Below, one piece after another: positions 7,088 to 14,560 of a stretch of DNA of 18,950 bases (positions are counted from its first letter, which is position 1; every line of letters starts with the position of its first letter). The notes beneath the pieces are model-generated. The model did no database searches. It was given only the letters and a program-made list of their open reading frames with translations, and was not told where the DNA came from. The position numbers and the translations under genes are program-made. Source of the stretch: an uncultured Bacteroidales bacterium (GTDB lineage: Bacteria; Bacteroidota; Bacteroidia; Bacteroidales; Paludibacteraceae); NCBI GenBank assembly GCA_946184195.1, contig CAMHEP010000017.1:1-18950 (forward strand). The letters run 5' to 3'.

Positions 7088-8572
7088 ATGCCGCTTCGGT
7101 GGTTTGCTCTTTCGCTCAGTCTTTGGGTGATGGTGGTCTATAATATCCCTTTCTTCCGCTTTGTGGCGGATAATGCCCACTTTGTGCCGCTAAGCAGAAC
7201 ACTCCTACTCATCGGCTTGGCGGGAGTGATGCTGGCTCTGAACTACTGGATTATCTATCTGCTCATCTTCTTCTGCCGATATGTGGGACGGATACTCGTC
7301 GCCCTCAGTTTGCTCCTCAACGCTGCGGCTACTTATTTCGTCATTGTCTATGCCGTCTTTATGGACGCCTCTATGCTCGAGAATGTCTTCAATACACGCT
7401 ATAGCGAAGCAGCTCCCTTTGTTACGTGGCCCCTTGCCATATGGTTCATCGTCTGCGGTATACTGCCTGCGCTCTGGGTTCTCTGCCAACGCCTCGACTA
7501 CGGCTCTTGGCGCGACTTAGGCAAAACGACAGCATGGAGTCTGCTGACCGTCCTCCTCTGTGCGACCCCTAATGTCGGTCATACGCTCTGGTTCGGCGAA
7601 TACGACACTGAACTTGGCGGACTGCTCATGCCTTGGTCCTATACGGTCAATATGGGTCGTCTGGCGGCGCAGTATCGCGAGGCTCATCGCGAGGAGATAC
7701 CTCTGCCGGATGCCGTCTTTGCCGACAACGAGCCTACTGCCGTAGTGCTCGTCATCGGTGAGTCCGCCCGACGCGCTAACAGCTCTCTCTACGGCTACGC
7801 TCGTGAGACAAACCCATTGCTCAGCAGGCAGCACAATCTGCATGTCCTCACCGCACGCAGCTGCGCGACCTATACCACTGCCGGCGTCAAGGCCATACTC
7901 GAGTATAAGGACATGGACGAACTCTATGAGGTACTGCCTAACTACCTCTACCGCGCCGGTGCTGATGTGGTATGGCGTACCTCCAACTGGGGCGAACCGC
8001 CTATTCACATTGATGAATATGAAGAACGTACAGATTCTGCCCTTTTCGCCGGCGTCAAGGAGCGTATACTTGCCTCGGATAAACATAAAGTGCTTATCTG
8101 CCTGCATACCTCTACCTCGCATGGACCTGCCTACCATACCCGATACCCTGAGAGCTTCGAGTATTTCTCGCCCGTCAGCACGAATGTGGAGGAATCCCGC
8201 AATGACCTCACTAAGCTATACAATGCCTATGATAACTCCATTCGTTTCACCGACTATCTGCTCAGCAACCTCATAGATACCCTGCGCACAATGGACGGGT
8301 GGCATACCGCTATGCTCTATGTCTCTGACCATGGCGAGTCGCTTGGCGAGAACGGACTCTTCATGCACGGCATGCCCCTATCTGTTGCTCCGCGTGAGCA
8401 ATACGAGATACCGATGCTGCTGTGGATGAAGGACGACTATCGCCCTATGCGTTCCGACCTCGGCGAGGTGGACCAGCACTATGTCTTCCATACCGTGCTC
8501 AACCTCATGAATGTCTCTACGCCTATCTATGACCCTCAACACGATTTACTTTTATCCCGCGATACAGAATGA
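7088..8572 (+). CDS. EptA-like phosphoethanolamine transferase (sulfatase/alkaline phosphatase fold)
   Basis: Enzymes of this family sit in the inner membrane and move phosphoethanolamine from phosphatidylethanolamine to lipid A or another glycolipid on the periplasmic side. The 494-residue protein has about five membrane segments (7-22, 38-62, 68-92, 113-133, 148-160), then a periplasmic catalytic domain. Family residues are present: LVIGESARRANSSLYGYARE with Glu225, CATYTTAGV with likely nucleophile Thr263, SHGP with His345, YVSDHGESLGENG with Asp414/His415, and MHGMP with His427. I chose the ATG at 7088 because an upstream in-frame ATG at 6962 lies in the promoter. It overlaps the next gene by ATGA, so the two are translationally coupled. 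The cysteines around the Thr in EptA are only partly kept (Cys259). Confidence 0.92.
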   Translation: MPLRWFALSLSLWVMVVYNIPFFRFVADNAHFVPLSRTLLLIGLAGVMLALNYWIIYLLIFFCRYVGRILVALSLLLNAAATYFVIVYAVFMDASMLENVFNTRYSEAAPFVTWPLAIWFIVCGILPALWVLCQRLDYGSWRDLGKTTAWSLLTVLLCATPNVGHTLWFGEYDTELGGLLMPWSYTVNMGRLAAQYREAHREEIPLPDAVFADNEPTAVVLVIGESARRANSSLYGYARETNPLLSRQHNLHVLTARSCATYTTAGVKAILEYKDMDELYEVLPNYLYRAGADVVWRTSNWGEPPIHIDEYEERTDSALFAGVKERILASDKHKVLICLHTSTSHGPAYHTRYPESFEYFSPVSTNVEESRNDLTKLYNAYDNSIRFTDYLLSNLIDTLRTMDGWHTAMLYVSDHGESLGENGLFMHGMPLSVAPREQYEIPMLLWMKDDYRPMRSDLGEVDQHYVFHTVLNLMNVSTPIYDPQHDLLLSRDTE

Positions 8573-9750
8573 CTGATAAATTCCAAATGCTCGCCAAGAC
8601 CTTCAAGGGCCTGGAGCCTGTCTTGGCGGACGAACTCATTCGTCTCGGTGCTGATGATGTAAAAACCGAGCGACGCGCAGTCTCCTTTACCGGTGACAAG
8701 GCGATGCTTTACAAGGCCAATATGTGGCTGCGTACCGCCTCCCGTGTCCTCGTCCCGATTGCCTCTTTCATGGCGAAGGATGCCGATGACGTATATGCCG
8801 AGGTGAAGAAGATGGACTGGCGGCTATATATGTCCGTATCCACGACTTTCGCTATTGATACCACCGTCTATTCGGAGACCTTCCGCCACTCCAAGTATGT
8901 CGCCTATCGCGTCAAGGATGCCATTGCCGACTATTGGACAGAGCAGGAAGGCAAGCGCCCCAACGTCAAAATCTCCGACCCCGACCTGCAACTCAATGTA
9001 CACATTGCCGGGCAGCGTGTGACCTTGTCGCTCGACTCGTCGGGCGAGTCCCTCCATAAACGGGGGTACCGCTCCGCTACTACTGAGGCACCCGTTAGCG
9101 AAGCCCTGGCTGCCGGACTGTTGCTCATGGCGGGATGGCACGGACAATCGGATCTCTACGACCCGATGTGCGGGTCCGGCACTTTCCTCATCGAGGCAGC
9201 TCTCATCGCGCAGAATATTGCACCCGGCGTCTTCCGACAGGGTTTTGCCTTCGAGCGCTGGGACGACTTCGATGCCGAACTCTTCGAGCGGATATATAAC
9301 GACGACTCCGCCGAACGACCCTTTACCCATCATATATACGGCTCTGACGCTGCCTTCTATGCCGTCCGCGCAGCGCAGGAGAATATCAAAGCTGCTGGAC
9401 AACAACGCTTCATCGACGTGCGTCAGATACGTATTCAGGAACTCAAACAGGAGCGTCCTACCGACGGGGCACTCGTCATCATCAACCCGCCCTATGGCGA
9501 ACGACTACAACAGAATCACGACATGCAGGCCCTTTATCGAGAGATGGGTTCAGCTCTCAAACATCACTTCACCGGCGCCACCGCTTGGATACTCTCGGCG
9601 AACGAGGATGCTCTGCGCGCTGTCGGACTCAAACCTGCTAAGCGTATTCACGTCCTCAATGGCGAACTGGAGTGCTATTTCAATAAGTACGAACTTTTCC
9701 AAGGCGACCGTAAACAGTTTGTTGCCAATAAACATCACTCGAATGCTTAA
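8569..9750 (+). CDS. THUMP-domain class I SAM-dependent RNA methyltransferase (RlmL N-terminal type, UPF0020)
   Basis: The 393-residue protein has the family layout. An N-terminal ferredoxin-like/THUMP region (about 5-155) starts KTFKGLEPVLADELIRLGAD. The linker SLHKRGYR (161-168) follows, then a Rossmann methyltransferase domain with motif I DPMCGSGTFLIEAAL (198-212) and catalytic motif IV NPPYGER (306-312). This matches the m2G2445 23S rRNA methyltransferase half of E. coli RlmKL and the B. subtilis YpsC group; the RlmK half is absent, as is usual outside proteobacteria. The gene overlaps the upstream gene by 4 nt and queA by 8 nt, so the products are made from one message. The target base is inferred from homology. 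Confidence 0.93.
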   Translation: MTDKFQMLAKTFKGLEPVLADELIRLGADDVKTERRAVSFTGDKAMLYKANMWLRTASRVLVPIASFMAKDADDVYAEVKKMDWRLYMSVSTTFAIDTTVYSETFRHSKYVAYRVKDAIADYWTEQEGKRPNVKISDPDLQLNVHIAGQRVTLSLDSSGESLHKRGYRSATTEAPVSEALAAGLLLMAGWHGQSDLYDPMCGSGTFLIEAALIAQNIAPGVFRQGFAFERWDDFDAELFERIYNDDSAERPFTHHIYGSDAAFYAVRAAQENIKAAGQQRFIDVRQIRIQELKQERPTDGALVIINPPYGERLQQNHDMQALYREMGSALKHHFTGATAWILSANEDALRAVGLKPAKRIHVLNGELECYFNKYELFQGDRKQFVANKHHSNA

Positions 9751-10921
9751 TATCAACGATTATAATTACCCTCTTCCCGACGAGCGTATCGCTAAATATC
9801 CCCTTCCGGAACGCGACCACTCTAAGTTGCTTGTCTACCGCGACGGACAGGTGAGCGAGGATGTCTTCTATCATGTGGGAGATTATATCCGCCCGGGCTC
9901 ACTCCTTATATATAATAATACGCGCGTGATACAGGCTCGCTTGGTCTTCCATAAGGAGTCGGGTGCTCGTATCGAGATATTCTGTCTGGAGCCTATCCTC
10001 CCACACGACTATCAGCTCTCGCTATCCTCTACCACCGGATGCACGTGGAAATGTATGGTCGGTAACCTTAAGAAATGGAAAGCGGGGGCGCTGCAGGTGG
10101 GACCACTAAGGGCTGAACGCCTCGAGACAAACGGCAATACACATACTGTTCGTTTTTCTTGGGACGATACAGCACTCTCTTTTGCCGAGATACTCGACCA
10201 ATTGGGCGAACTGCCCATACCGCCTTACCTCAATCGCGCTACCGAGGAGTCTGACAAGACAACCTATCAGACCGTCTATTCGCGTATCAAGGGGTCTGTG
10301 GCTGCACCCACGGCGGGACTGCATTTTACCGAGGCTGTCCTTGACGACCTGCGTCAGCGAGGAATACGCACCGCCGAACTGACACTTCATGTCGGAGCCG
10401 GCACTTTCCAACCCGTCAAGACGGACGACGCCAACATGCATGTCATGCATACCGAGATTATTTCCGTCCCCCGTGACACAATAGCGGATATACAATCTAA
10501 TCTGGGACATATAGTGGCGGTGGGCACAACGTCTATGCGGACACTTGAATCGCTTTATTTCCTGGGTGAACGTGTGGCAACCCTCGGCGATAAGGCGGAA
10601 CTGACCGTCGCACAATTCGAGCCATATGAGCAGCAGCATTCCATCACTACTCACGAAGCACTGCAAGCACTACTCGACTACCTCGACCGTACGAAGCAAT
10701 CAACGCTCCACGCCGAGACGCAAATCATGATTAAACCCGGATATCAGTTCCGTTTGGTGGACCAACTTATCACTAATTTCCACCAGCCTAAGTCGACTCT
10801 CCTGCTGCTCGTCAGCGCCTTTGTGGGCGGAGATTGGCATACTATCTACGACTATGCCCTCCGTCATGACTTCCGTTTTCTCAGTTATGGCGATAGTTCT
10901 ATCCTTACCCATCACTCATAA
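9743..10921 (+). CDS. queA: S-adenosylmethionine:tRNA ribosyltransferase-isomerase QueA
   Basis: QueA transfers and isomerises the ribosyl part of SAM onto preQ1 at tRNA position 34, giving epoxyqueuosine. The 392-residue protein carries the family motifs NNTRVIQARL (58-67), APTAGLHFT (188-196), HVGAGTFQPV (216-225), VGTTSMRTLES (260-270), TNFHQPKSTLLLLVSAF (344-360) and SYGDS (381-385). The ATG at 9743 is chosen because the QueA fold begins there (LNINDYNYPLPDERIAKYPL); the frame is open further upstream only because of overlap with the methyltransferase gene. The start overlaps the previous stop (ATGCTTAA). The stop lies inside a heptamer repeat shared with the next gene's start. The protein is somewhat longer than the ~345 residues of E. 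coli QueA. Confidence 0.97.
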   Translation: MLNINDYNYPLPDERIAKYPLPERDHSKLLVYRDGQVSEDVFYHVGDYIRPGSLLIYNNTRVIQARLVFHKESGARIEIFCLEPILPHDYQLSLSSTTGCTWKCMVGNLKKWKAGALQVGPLRAERLETNGNTHTVRFSWDDTALSFAEILDQLGELPIPPYLNRATEESDKTTYQTVYSRIKGSVAAPTAGLHFTEAVLDDLRQRGIRTAELTLHVGAGTFQPVKTDDANMHVMHTEIISVPRDTIADIQSNLGHIVAVGTTSMRTLESLYFLGERVATLGDKAELTVAQFEPYEQQHSITTHEALQALLDYLDRTKQSTLHAETQIMIKPGYQFRLVDQLITNFHQPKSTLLLLVSAFVGGDWHTIYDYALRHDFRFLSYGDSSILTHHS

Positions 10922-10933
10922 CTTATAACTTAT
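10913..10933 (+). repeat. Three in-phase heptamers bridging the queA stop and tatD start
   Basis: CACTCAT, AACTTAT, AACTTAT follow each other without a gap. The first unit contributes the T of the queA stop TAA, and the last contributes AT of the tatD ATG. CACTCAT is among the commonest units of the large array at 17899-18017; the AACTTAT units are close variants. Confidence 0.7.
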
Positions 10934-11717
10934 GATCGACACCCATTGCCATATCGATGACCCACAGTATGTTGCCGATTTCGACGCTTTCATCCGCTCT
11001 CAGCAGGAAGCAGGAGTGAAGCGCATCCTTGTGCCCGGAATCAATATTGACTCACTAACCTCTATCGCGAATGTATGCTATCGCTATCCCGATTTTCTCA
11101 TTCCTGCCGTAGGACTCCATCCCGAGGAAGTGAAAGACGACTTCCGCGAACAACTCAACGGTATCAAACGGGCATTGGACGAGGGACTGCCGACGCCGGA
11201 CGGGACACGCCTTCATCCTGTTGCTGTGGGGGAGATAGGTTTGGACTATCATTGGGACATTACGTATAAGTCCGAACAGCAGGAGGCACTGCGTACACAA
11301 TTCCAATGGGCGGTTGAGAGGAATCTGCCGGTGATGATTCATAACAGGGATGCAACAGCTGACACATTGGCTATGGTGCGTCAATTCCCTGCTTTACGGG
11401 GAGTCTTCCATTGCTTCAATGGTTCCGTCGAAGTGGCTACGGAATTGATACAACGTGGTTTTTATCTGGGTATAGGCGGTGTACTTACTTTCAAAAATTG
11501 TCACCTCAAGGATACCCTCCAACATGTTCCGCTCACGGCACTCCTCTTGGAGACAGACGCACCCTATATGGCTCCTGTCCCGCACCGCGGAAAAAGGAAC
11601 GAGTCCCGTTTTATGATTCATCAGGTGGATTTGTTGGCTGACATATATAATACTACTCCGGATGGTATTATTCGAGTGACAACCGATAACGCGTGTCGAC
11701 TTTTTGCCCTAAATTAG
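10932..11717 (+). CDS. tatD: TatD-family metal-dependent hydrolase/DNase
   Basis: TatD-like proteins are TIM-barrel metal enzymes with 3'-5' exonuclease activity on DNA and proposed roles in DNA repair and quality control. All metal ligands are present in the 261-residue product: His5 and His7 (DTHCHID), Glu101 (VGEIGLDYHW), His137 (MIHNRD), His160 (GVFHCF) and Asp209 (LLETDAPYMAP). The TatD C-terminal signature APVPHRGKRNES is also there. Length is normal. It starts 10 nt after queA and closes the four-gene operon. The paralogues TatD, YcfH and YjjV cannot be told apart from sequence alone, so the symbol stands for the family. Confidence 0.93.
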   Translation: MIDTHCHIDDPQYVADFDAFIRSQQEAGVKRILVPGINIDSLTSIANVCYRYPDFLIPAVGLHPEEVKDDFREQLNGIKRALDEGLPTPDGTRLHPVAVGEIGLDYHWDITYKSEQQEALRTQFQWAVERNLPVMIHNRDATADTLAMVRQFPALRGVFHCFNGSVEVATELIQRGFYLGIGGVLTFKNCHLKDTLQHVPLTALLLETDAPYMAPVPHRGKRNESRFMIHQVDLLADIYNTTPDGIIRVTTDNACRLFALN

Positions 11718-11745
11718 AGTATTTTTTCAAAAAAGCAATAAAAAG

Positions 11746-11777
11746 TTTGCACACTTGCAATTTTTTCCGTATCTTTG
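11746..11777 (+). promoter_or_regulatory. Promoter upstream of tRNA-Ser(GGA) and the exbB operon
   Basis: TTTG (11746-11749), 20 nt, TATCTTTG (11770-11777), then CA. This is the only good consensus between tatD and exbB, so it probably drives both the tRNA and the protein genes behind it. Confidence 0.85.
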
Positions 11778-11782
11778 CAAGC

Positions 11783-11916
11783 CGTTTTGGTAAAAACGAC
11801 GACAATACACATCTGACAAATATAGCGATTTATCGCGAAATTTGGAGGATAGAGTAGGAAGTGCGAACCGCCCAAACTCGCAGAGCGAGTTCTTCTAGGT
11901 GAGCCACTTCCGACGA
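11783..11916 (+). ncRNA. Structured leader before tRNA-Ser(GGA)
   Basis: About 130 nt with clear stems: CGTTTT-GGTA-AAAACG (11783-11798) right after the start site, GCGAT-TT-ATCGC near 11826, and AACTCGC-AGA-GCGAGTT near 11874-11890. The last is nested inside a longer GGAAGTG...CACTTCC pairing. The tRNA follows at once. No coding potential seen. Confidence 0.55.
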
Positions 11917-12004
11917 GGAAAGATGCTCGAGTGGTTGAAGAGGCACGCCTGGAAAGCGTGTAAACGCCAAAAGCGTTTCCGGGGTTCGAATCCCCGTCTT
12001 TCCG
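11917..12004 (+). tRNA. tRNA-Ser (anticodon GGA)
   Basis: An 88-nt class II tRNA: acceptor GGAAAGA with TCTTTCC, discriminator G, D arm CTCGAGTGGTTGAAGAG, anticodon arm CACGC-CTGGAAA-GCGTG with GGA at 34-36, a long variable arm (AAACGCCAAAAGCGTTT) and T arm GGGGTTCGAATCCCC. CCA is not encoded. It decodes UCC/UCU. It shares acceptor stem and discriminator with tRNA-Ser(UGA) at 6528-6612, as serine tRNAs should for one synthetase. Confidence 0.97.
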
Positions 12005-12109
12005 CAATCTTTGCTTCGAGAGCGAGTCCAAGCTTGCTTGAGTGAGCAAACGTAGCAAAGATTGCTCAGGATGCCCGTGGCAGACTGTGGGGATTACGAA
12101 GAAATCCCC
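12004..12109 (+). ncRNA. Stem-loops between tRNA-Ser(GGA) and exbB
   Basis: GCAATCTTTGCT (12004-12015) pairs perfectly with AGCAAAGATTGC (12054-12065). The enclosed 38 nt can form at least one inner hairpin (TTGCTT-GAGT-GAGCAA). A second stem GGGGATT (12089-12095) with AATCCCC (12103-12109) precedes the exbB start by about 45 nt. No T run follows either stem, so neither is a typical intrinsic terminator. They may be processing stems that separate the tRNA from the mRNA, or an mRNA leader element. Confidence 0.6.
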
Positions 12110-12153
12110 ATCCCCATGAAATTACTAACTAAAACCCAAATAATAATCATCTC

Positions 12154-12978
12154 ATGAAAAAAGTATTTGCTACCCTTACGGTACTCGCAATGCTCACATT
12201 TGGTAGCGTTGCTGTGTTTGCTCAGGAGGCTGACGCTCAGGCTCCTGCTGCTCAAGAACAAGTTGTTGAAGAAGCTGCTCCCGCTGTGGAAGCTCCCGTT
12301 GTAGAGGCTCCCGCTGAAGAGGCTACCGGTCTCGTCGCTCTTCACAAAACGTTGAAAACGAAGTTTATTGAAGGTGGTGCCGGCTTCATGGCTGCTACTC
12401 TCCTCTGCTTGGTGTTCGGTTTGGCTCTCTGCATCGAGCGTATTATCTATCTCAGCCTTTCTAAAACAAATACCAAGGCGCTCCTCGCTAATATCGAGGC
12501 TGCTCTGAAAAATGGCGGTATCGAGAAGGCTCTTGAGGTTTGCCGTAACACTCGCGGTCCTGTCGCAAGTATCTTCTATCAGGGTCTCAGCCGTTACGAT
12601 GAGGGTATCGACGTAGTCGAGAAAACAGTCGCTTCCTATGGTGGCGTTCAACTCGGACTCCTCGAGAAAAACCTCAGCTGGATCTCACTCTTCATCTCCA
12701 TCGCTCCGTCTCTCGGATTCTTGGGAACCATTATCGGTATGATCGCCGCCTTCGATAAAATCCAACAGGTTGGTGACATCTCCGCTACTGTCGTTGCCGG
12801 TGGTATCAAGGTCGCTCTGTTGACCACATTGCTCGGTCTTATCATCGCTATCATCCTGCAATTGTTCTACAACTATATTCTCTCTATCATCGAAGGTCTC
12901 GTGAACGAGATGGAGGATAGCTCCATCAGCCTGCTCGACCTCGTTGTTGAGTACGACGCTGCTCAAAAGAAGAAATAA
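12154..12978 (+). CDS. exbB: MotA/TolQ/ExbB proton-channel family protein
   Basis: ExbB forms the pentameric inner-membrane channel that, with ExbD, turns proton flow into force for TonB-dependent transport. The 274-residue protein has an N-terminal signal-like segment (1-23, ...SVAVFA), then a low-complexity Ala/Pro/Glu/Val stretch (24-57). That extension is common in Bacteroidota homologues and absent in E. coli ExbB. Membrane segments are at about 79-99, 176-200 and 219-243. The family core is SLGFLGTIIGMI (186-197) and the TTLLGLIIAI region. The large cytoplasmic loop lies between segments 1 and 2. It is the first protein gene after tRNA-Ser(GGA), with no promoter of its own visible. TolQ cannot be excluded, but two ExbD-type partners follow. 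Confidence 0.92.
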   Translation: MKKVFATLTVLAMLTFGSVAVFAQEADAQAPAAQEQVVEEAAPAVEAPVVEAPAEEATGLVALHKTLKTKFIEGGAGFMAATLLCLVFGLALCIERIIYLSLSKTNTKALLANIEAALKNGGIEKALEVCRNTRGPVASIFYQGLSRYDEGIDVVEKTVASYGGVQLGLLEKNLSWISLFISIAPSLGFLGTIIGMIAAFDKIQQVGDISATVVAGGIKVALLTTLLGLIIAIILQLFYNYILSIIEGLVNEMEDSSISLLDLVVEYDAAQKKK

Positions 12979-13008
12979 TGTTGTTACCCCTTTTTAAAGA
13001 CAATTGTT

Positions 13009-13485
13009 ATGCAAAACTATAAGAAAATTTCCAAATACACCTTGTGGTGCCTGATGGCTCTGGGCGTTATCGTCTCGATAATGTTCTATGTCGGTGGCTC
13101 GGAAGGATCCTTGGAGGTTGCAGGCGATTTCTTGGACATCCCCAAGTTCACTAACCTCTTCCTCTTCTGGAACTATATCCTTGTGGCTGCTGTCATCTGC
13201 CTCACACTCTGCGTCGTTTGTGTAGAGTTTGGCAAGACCTTCAAGGCTGACCGCAAGAAGGCTGTCAGCCAGCTTTGCGTGGTGCTCGCTTTCGTAGCTC
13301 TTATCGTCATCTGCTGGCTCATCGCAAGCCCTGAAGAAGTGAAAATCATTGGTTATGAAGGTACGGATAATGTGGGCTTCATGGCTCGTCTTAGCGACGC
13401 AAGTCTCTATCTGACCTACATCCTCACCTGCGGTACGATATGTGCTATGATCTGGGGCATCATACACACTAAACGACTGAAATAA
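13009..13485 (+). CDS. Four-helix membrane protein of unknown function in the exb operon
   Basis: I do not recognise a named family. The 158-residue protein has four predicted membrane segments (about 10-28, 51-73, 86-106, 131-152). It has a short charged loop EFGKTFKADRKK between helices 2 and 3 and a periplasmic-looking stretch after helix 3 (SPEEVKIIGYEGTDN). It sits 30 nt after exbB and 2 nt before the first exbD, so it is surely co-translated with them. Genes of this size and topology occur at this place in other Bacteroidales exb operons, so a structural or regulatory part in the ExbB/ExbD motor is a fair inference. It has no visible catalytic motif. Confidence 0.85.
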   Translation: MQNYKKISKYTLWCLMALGVIVSIMFYVGGSEGSLEVAGDFLDIPKFTNLFLFWNYILVAAVICLTLCVVCVEFGKTFKADRKKAVSQLCVVLAFVALIVICWLIASPEEVKIIGYEGTDNVGFMARLSDASLYLTYILTCGTICAMIWGIIHTKRLK

Positions 13486-13487
13486 TC

Positions 13488-14066
13488 ATGGCTAAGAAGA
13501 TTCCACAAATCAATGCCAGTTCAATGGCGGATATCTCTTTCCTGCTGTTGATATTCTTCCTGGTAACCACATCTATGGACGTCAACCAGGGACTTGCGCG
13601 CCGTCTGCCGGCGCCTATCCCGCCTGACCAAAAGGTGGAAGATACCGATATCAACAAGCGGAACCTGCTAGTCGTCAAGATTAACTCCGCAAACCAACTC
13701 ATGGTGCAGGGTATGGAGATGGATGTCAAACAACTACGCGCTAAAGCCAAAGAGTTTATTCTTAACGTGAACGATGACCCCTCGCTCCCGAAACTCTTCG
13801 AGGAGGATTTCGGCGCTCCTATAGGTGTGCTAAAATATACCAAGGAGCACGTCATCTCCGTGCAGAACGATGTCGACACACAATATCAGGCGTACCTCAA
13901 TGTACAAAACGAATTGGTCGCTGCCTACAACGAACTGCGTGACGAATGTGCGCGTAAGTATTTCCACAAGGGATACAACGAACTGGACGAGGATCAGCAA
14001 AAGCAGATCCAGAAAATTTACCCTCAGAAGATTTCCGAGGCTGAACCCAAAAACTACGGTAACTGA
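13488..14066 (+). CDS. exbD: ExbD/TolR-family biopolymer transport protein (first copy)
   Basis: ExbD subunits have one N-terminal membrane helix with a key Asp that carries protons, and a periplasmic domain. Here the helix is SSMADISFLLLIFFLVTT with Asp15 in the expected place. The 192-residue chain is longer than the ~140 of E. coli ExbD. After the usual beta strands (LLVVKINSANQLMVQGMEMD) it has a long, charged, probably helical segment (about 105-170: VQNDVDTQYQAYLNVQNELV onward). The gene follows the 4-TM gene by 2 nt and precedes the second exbD by 2 nt. Two differing ExbD chains per ExbB are common in this phylum. Confidence 0.93.
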   Translation: MAKKIPQINASSMADISFLLLIFFLVTTSMDVNQGLARRLPAPIPPDQKVEDTDINKRNLLVVKINSANQLMVQGMEMDVKQLRAKAKEFILNVNDDPSLPKLFEEDFGAPIGVLKYTKEHVISVQNDVDTQYQAYLNVQNELVAAYNELRDECARKYFHKGYNELDEDQQKQIQKIYPQKISEAEPKNYGN

Positions 14067-14068
14067 TT

Positions 14069-14539
14069 ATGGCAAAGATACGTCGAAACGAAAAACGGGA
14101 GATGCCGGCGCTCAACACCTCATCTCTGCCCGATATCATCTTTATGTTGCTCTTCTTCTTCATGTCTGTTACATCTATGAAGGAGGTTACATATAAGGTG
14201 CAGTTCCAAAGTCCCCAAGCTACCGAACTGACCAAACTCGAGAAGAAATCACTCGTGCGTTATATCTACGTGGGTACACCTACTGCTGAGTTCCGTAAAC
14301 AATACGGCGCTGAGACTCGTATCCAACTCGATGACGCCTTCGCGGATAAATCTGAGATTGGGGAGTATATCATCAACGAACGTTCTGCTATGAAAGAGCA
14401 AGACCAAGGATTGATGACAGTATCTATCAAGGCGGACAAGGAAACACGAATGGGTATTATTGCCGATATTAAACAGGAACTGCGTCGTGCATATGCGCTT
14501 AAGATCTCTTATGCCGCTACACAACGTACCAGTTACTAA
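14069..14539 (+). CDS. exbD: ExbD/TolR-family biopolymer transport protein (second copy)
   Basis: The 156-residue product has a basic N-terminus (MAKIRRNEKREMPALNTSS), then a single membrane helix LPDIIFMLLFFFMSVTSM with the proton-carrying Asp22, and a short periplasmic domain ending RTSY. It shares family and topology with the gene before it but is clearly diverged, so it is not a recent duplicate. The GMIADIKQELRRAYALKISYA-like segment matches the C-terminal helix and strand of ExbD. No tonB gene follows; the next gene, 21 nt on, is an envelope-sugar gene. Confidence 0.93.
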   Translation: MAKIRRNEKREMPALNTSSLPDIIFMLLFFFMSVTSMKEVTYKVQFQSPQATELTKLEKKSLVRYIYVGTPTAEFRKQYGAETRIQLDDAFADKSEIGEYIINERSAMKEQDQGLMTVSIKADKETRMGIIADIKQELRRAYALKISYAATQRTSY

Positions 14540-14560
14540 TGGAGGCTTTATATAGAAAAC

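Noticed and set aside
9218..9742. 525-nt extension of the queA frame to the left
   Set aside because: It runs inside the methyltransferase gene and has no QueA similarity; the ATG at 9743 fits the family start.
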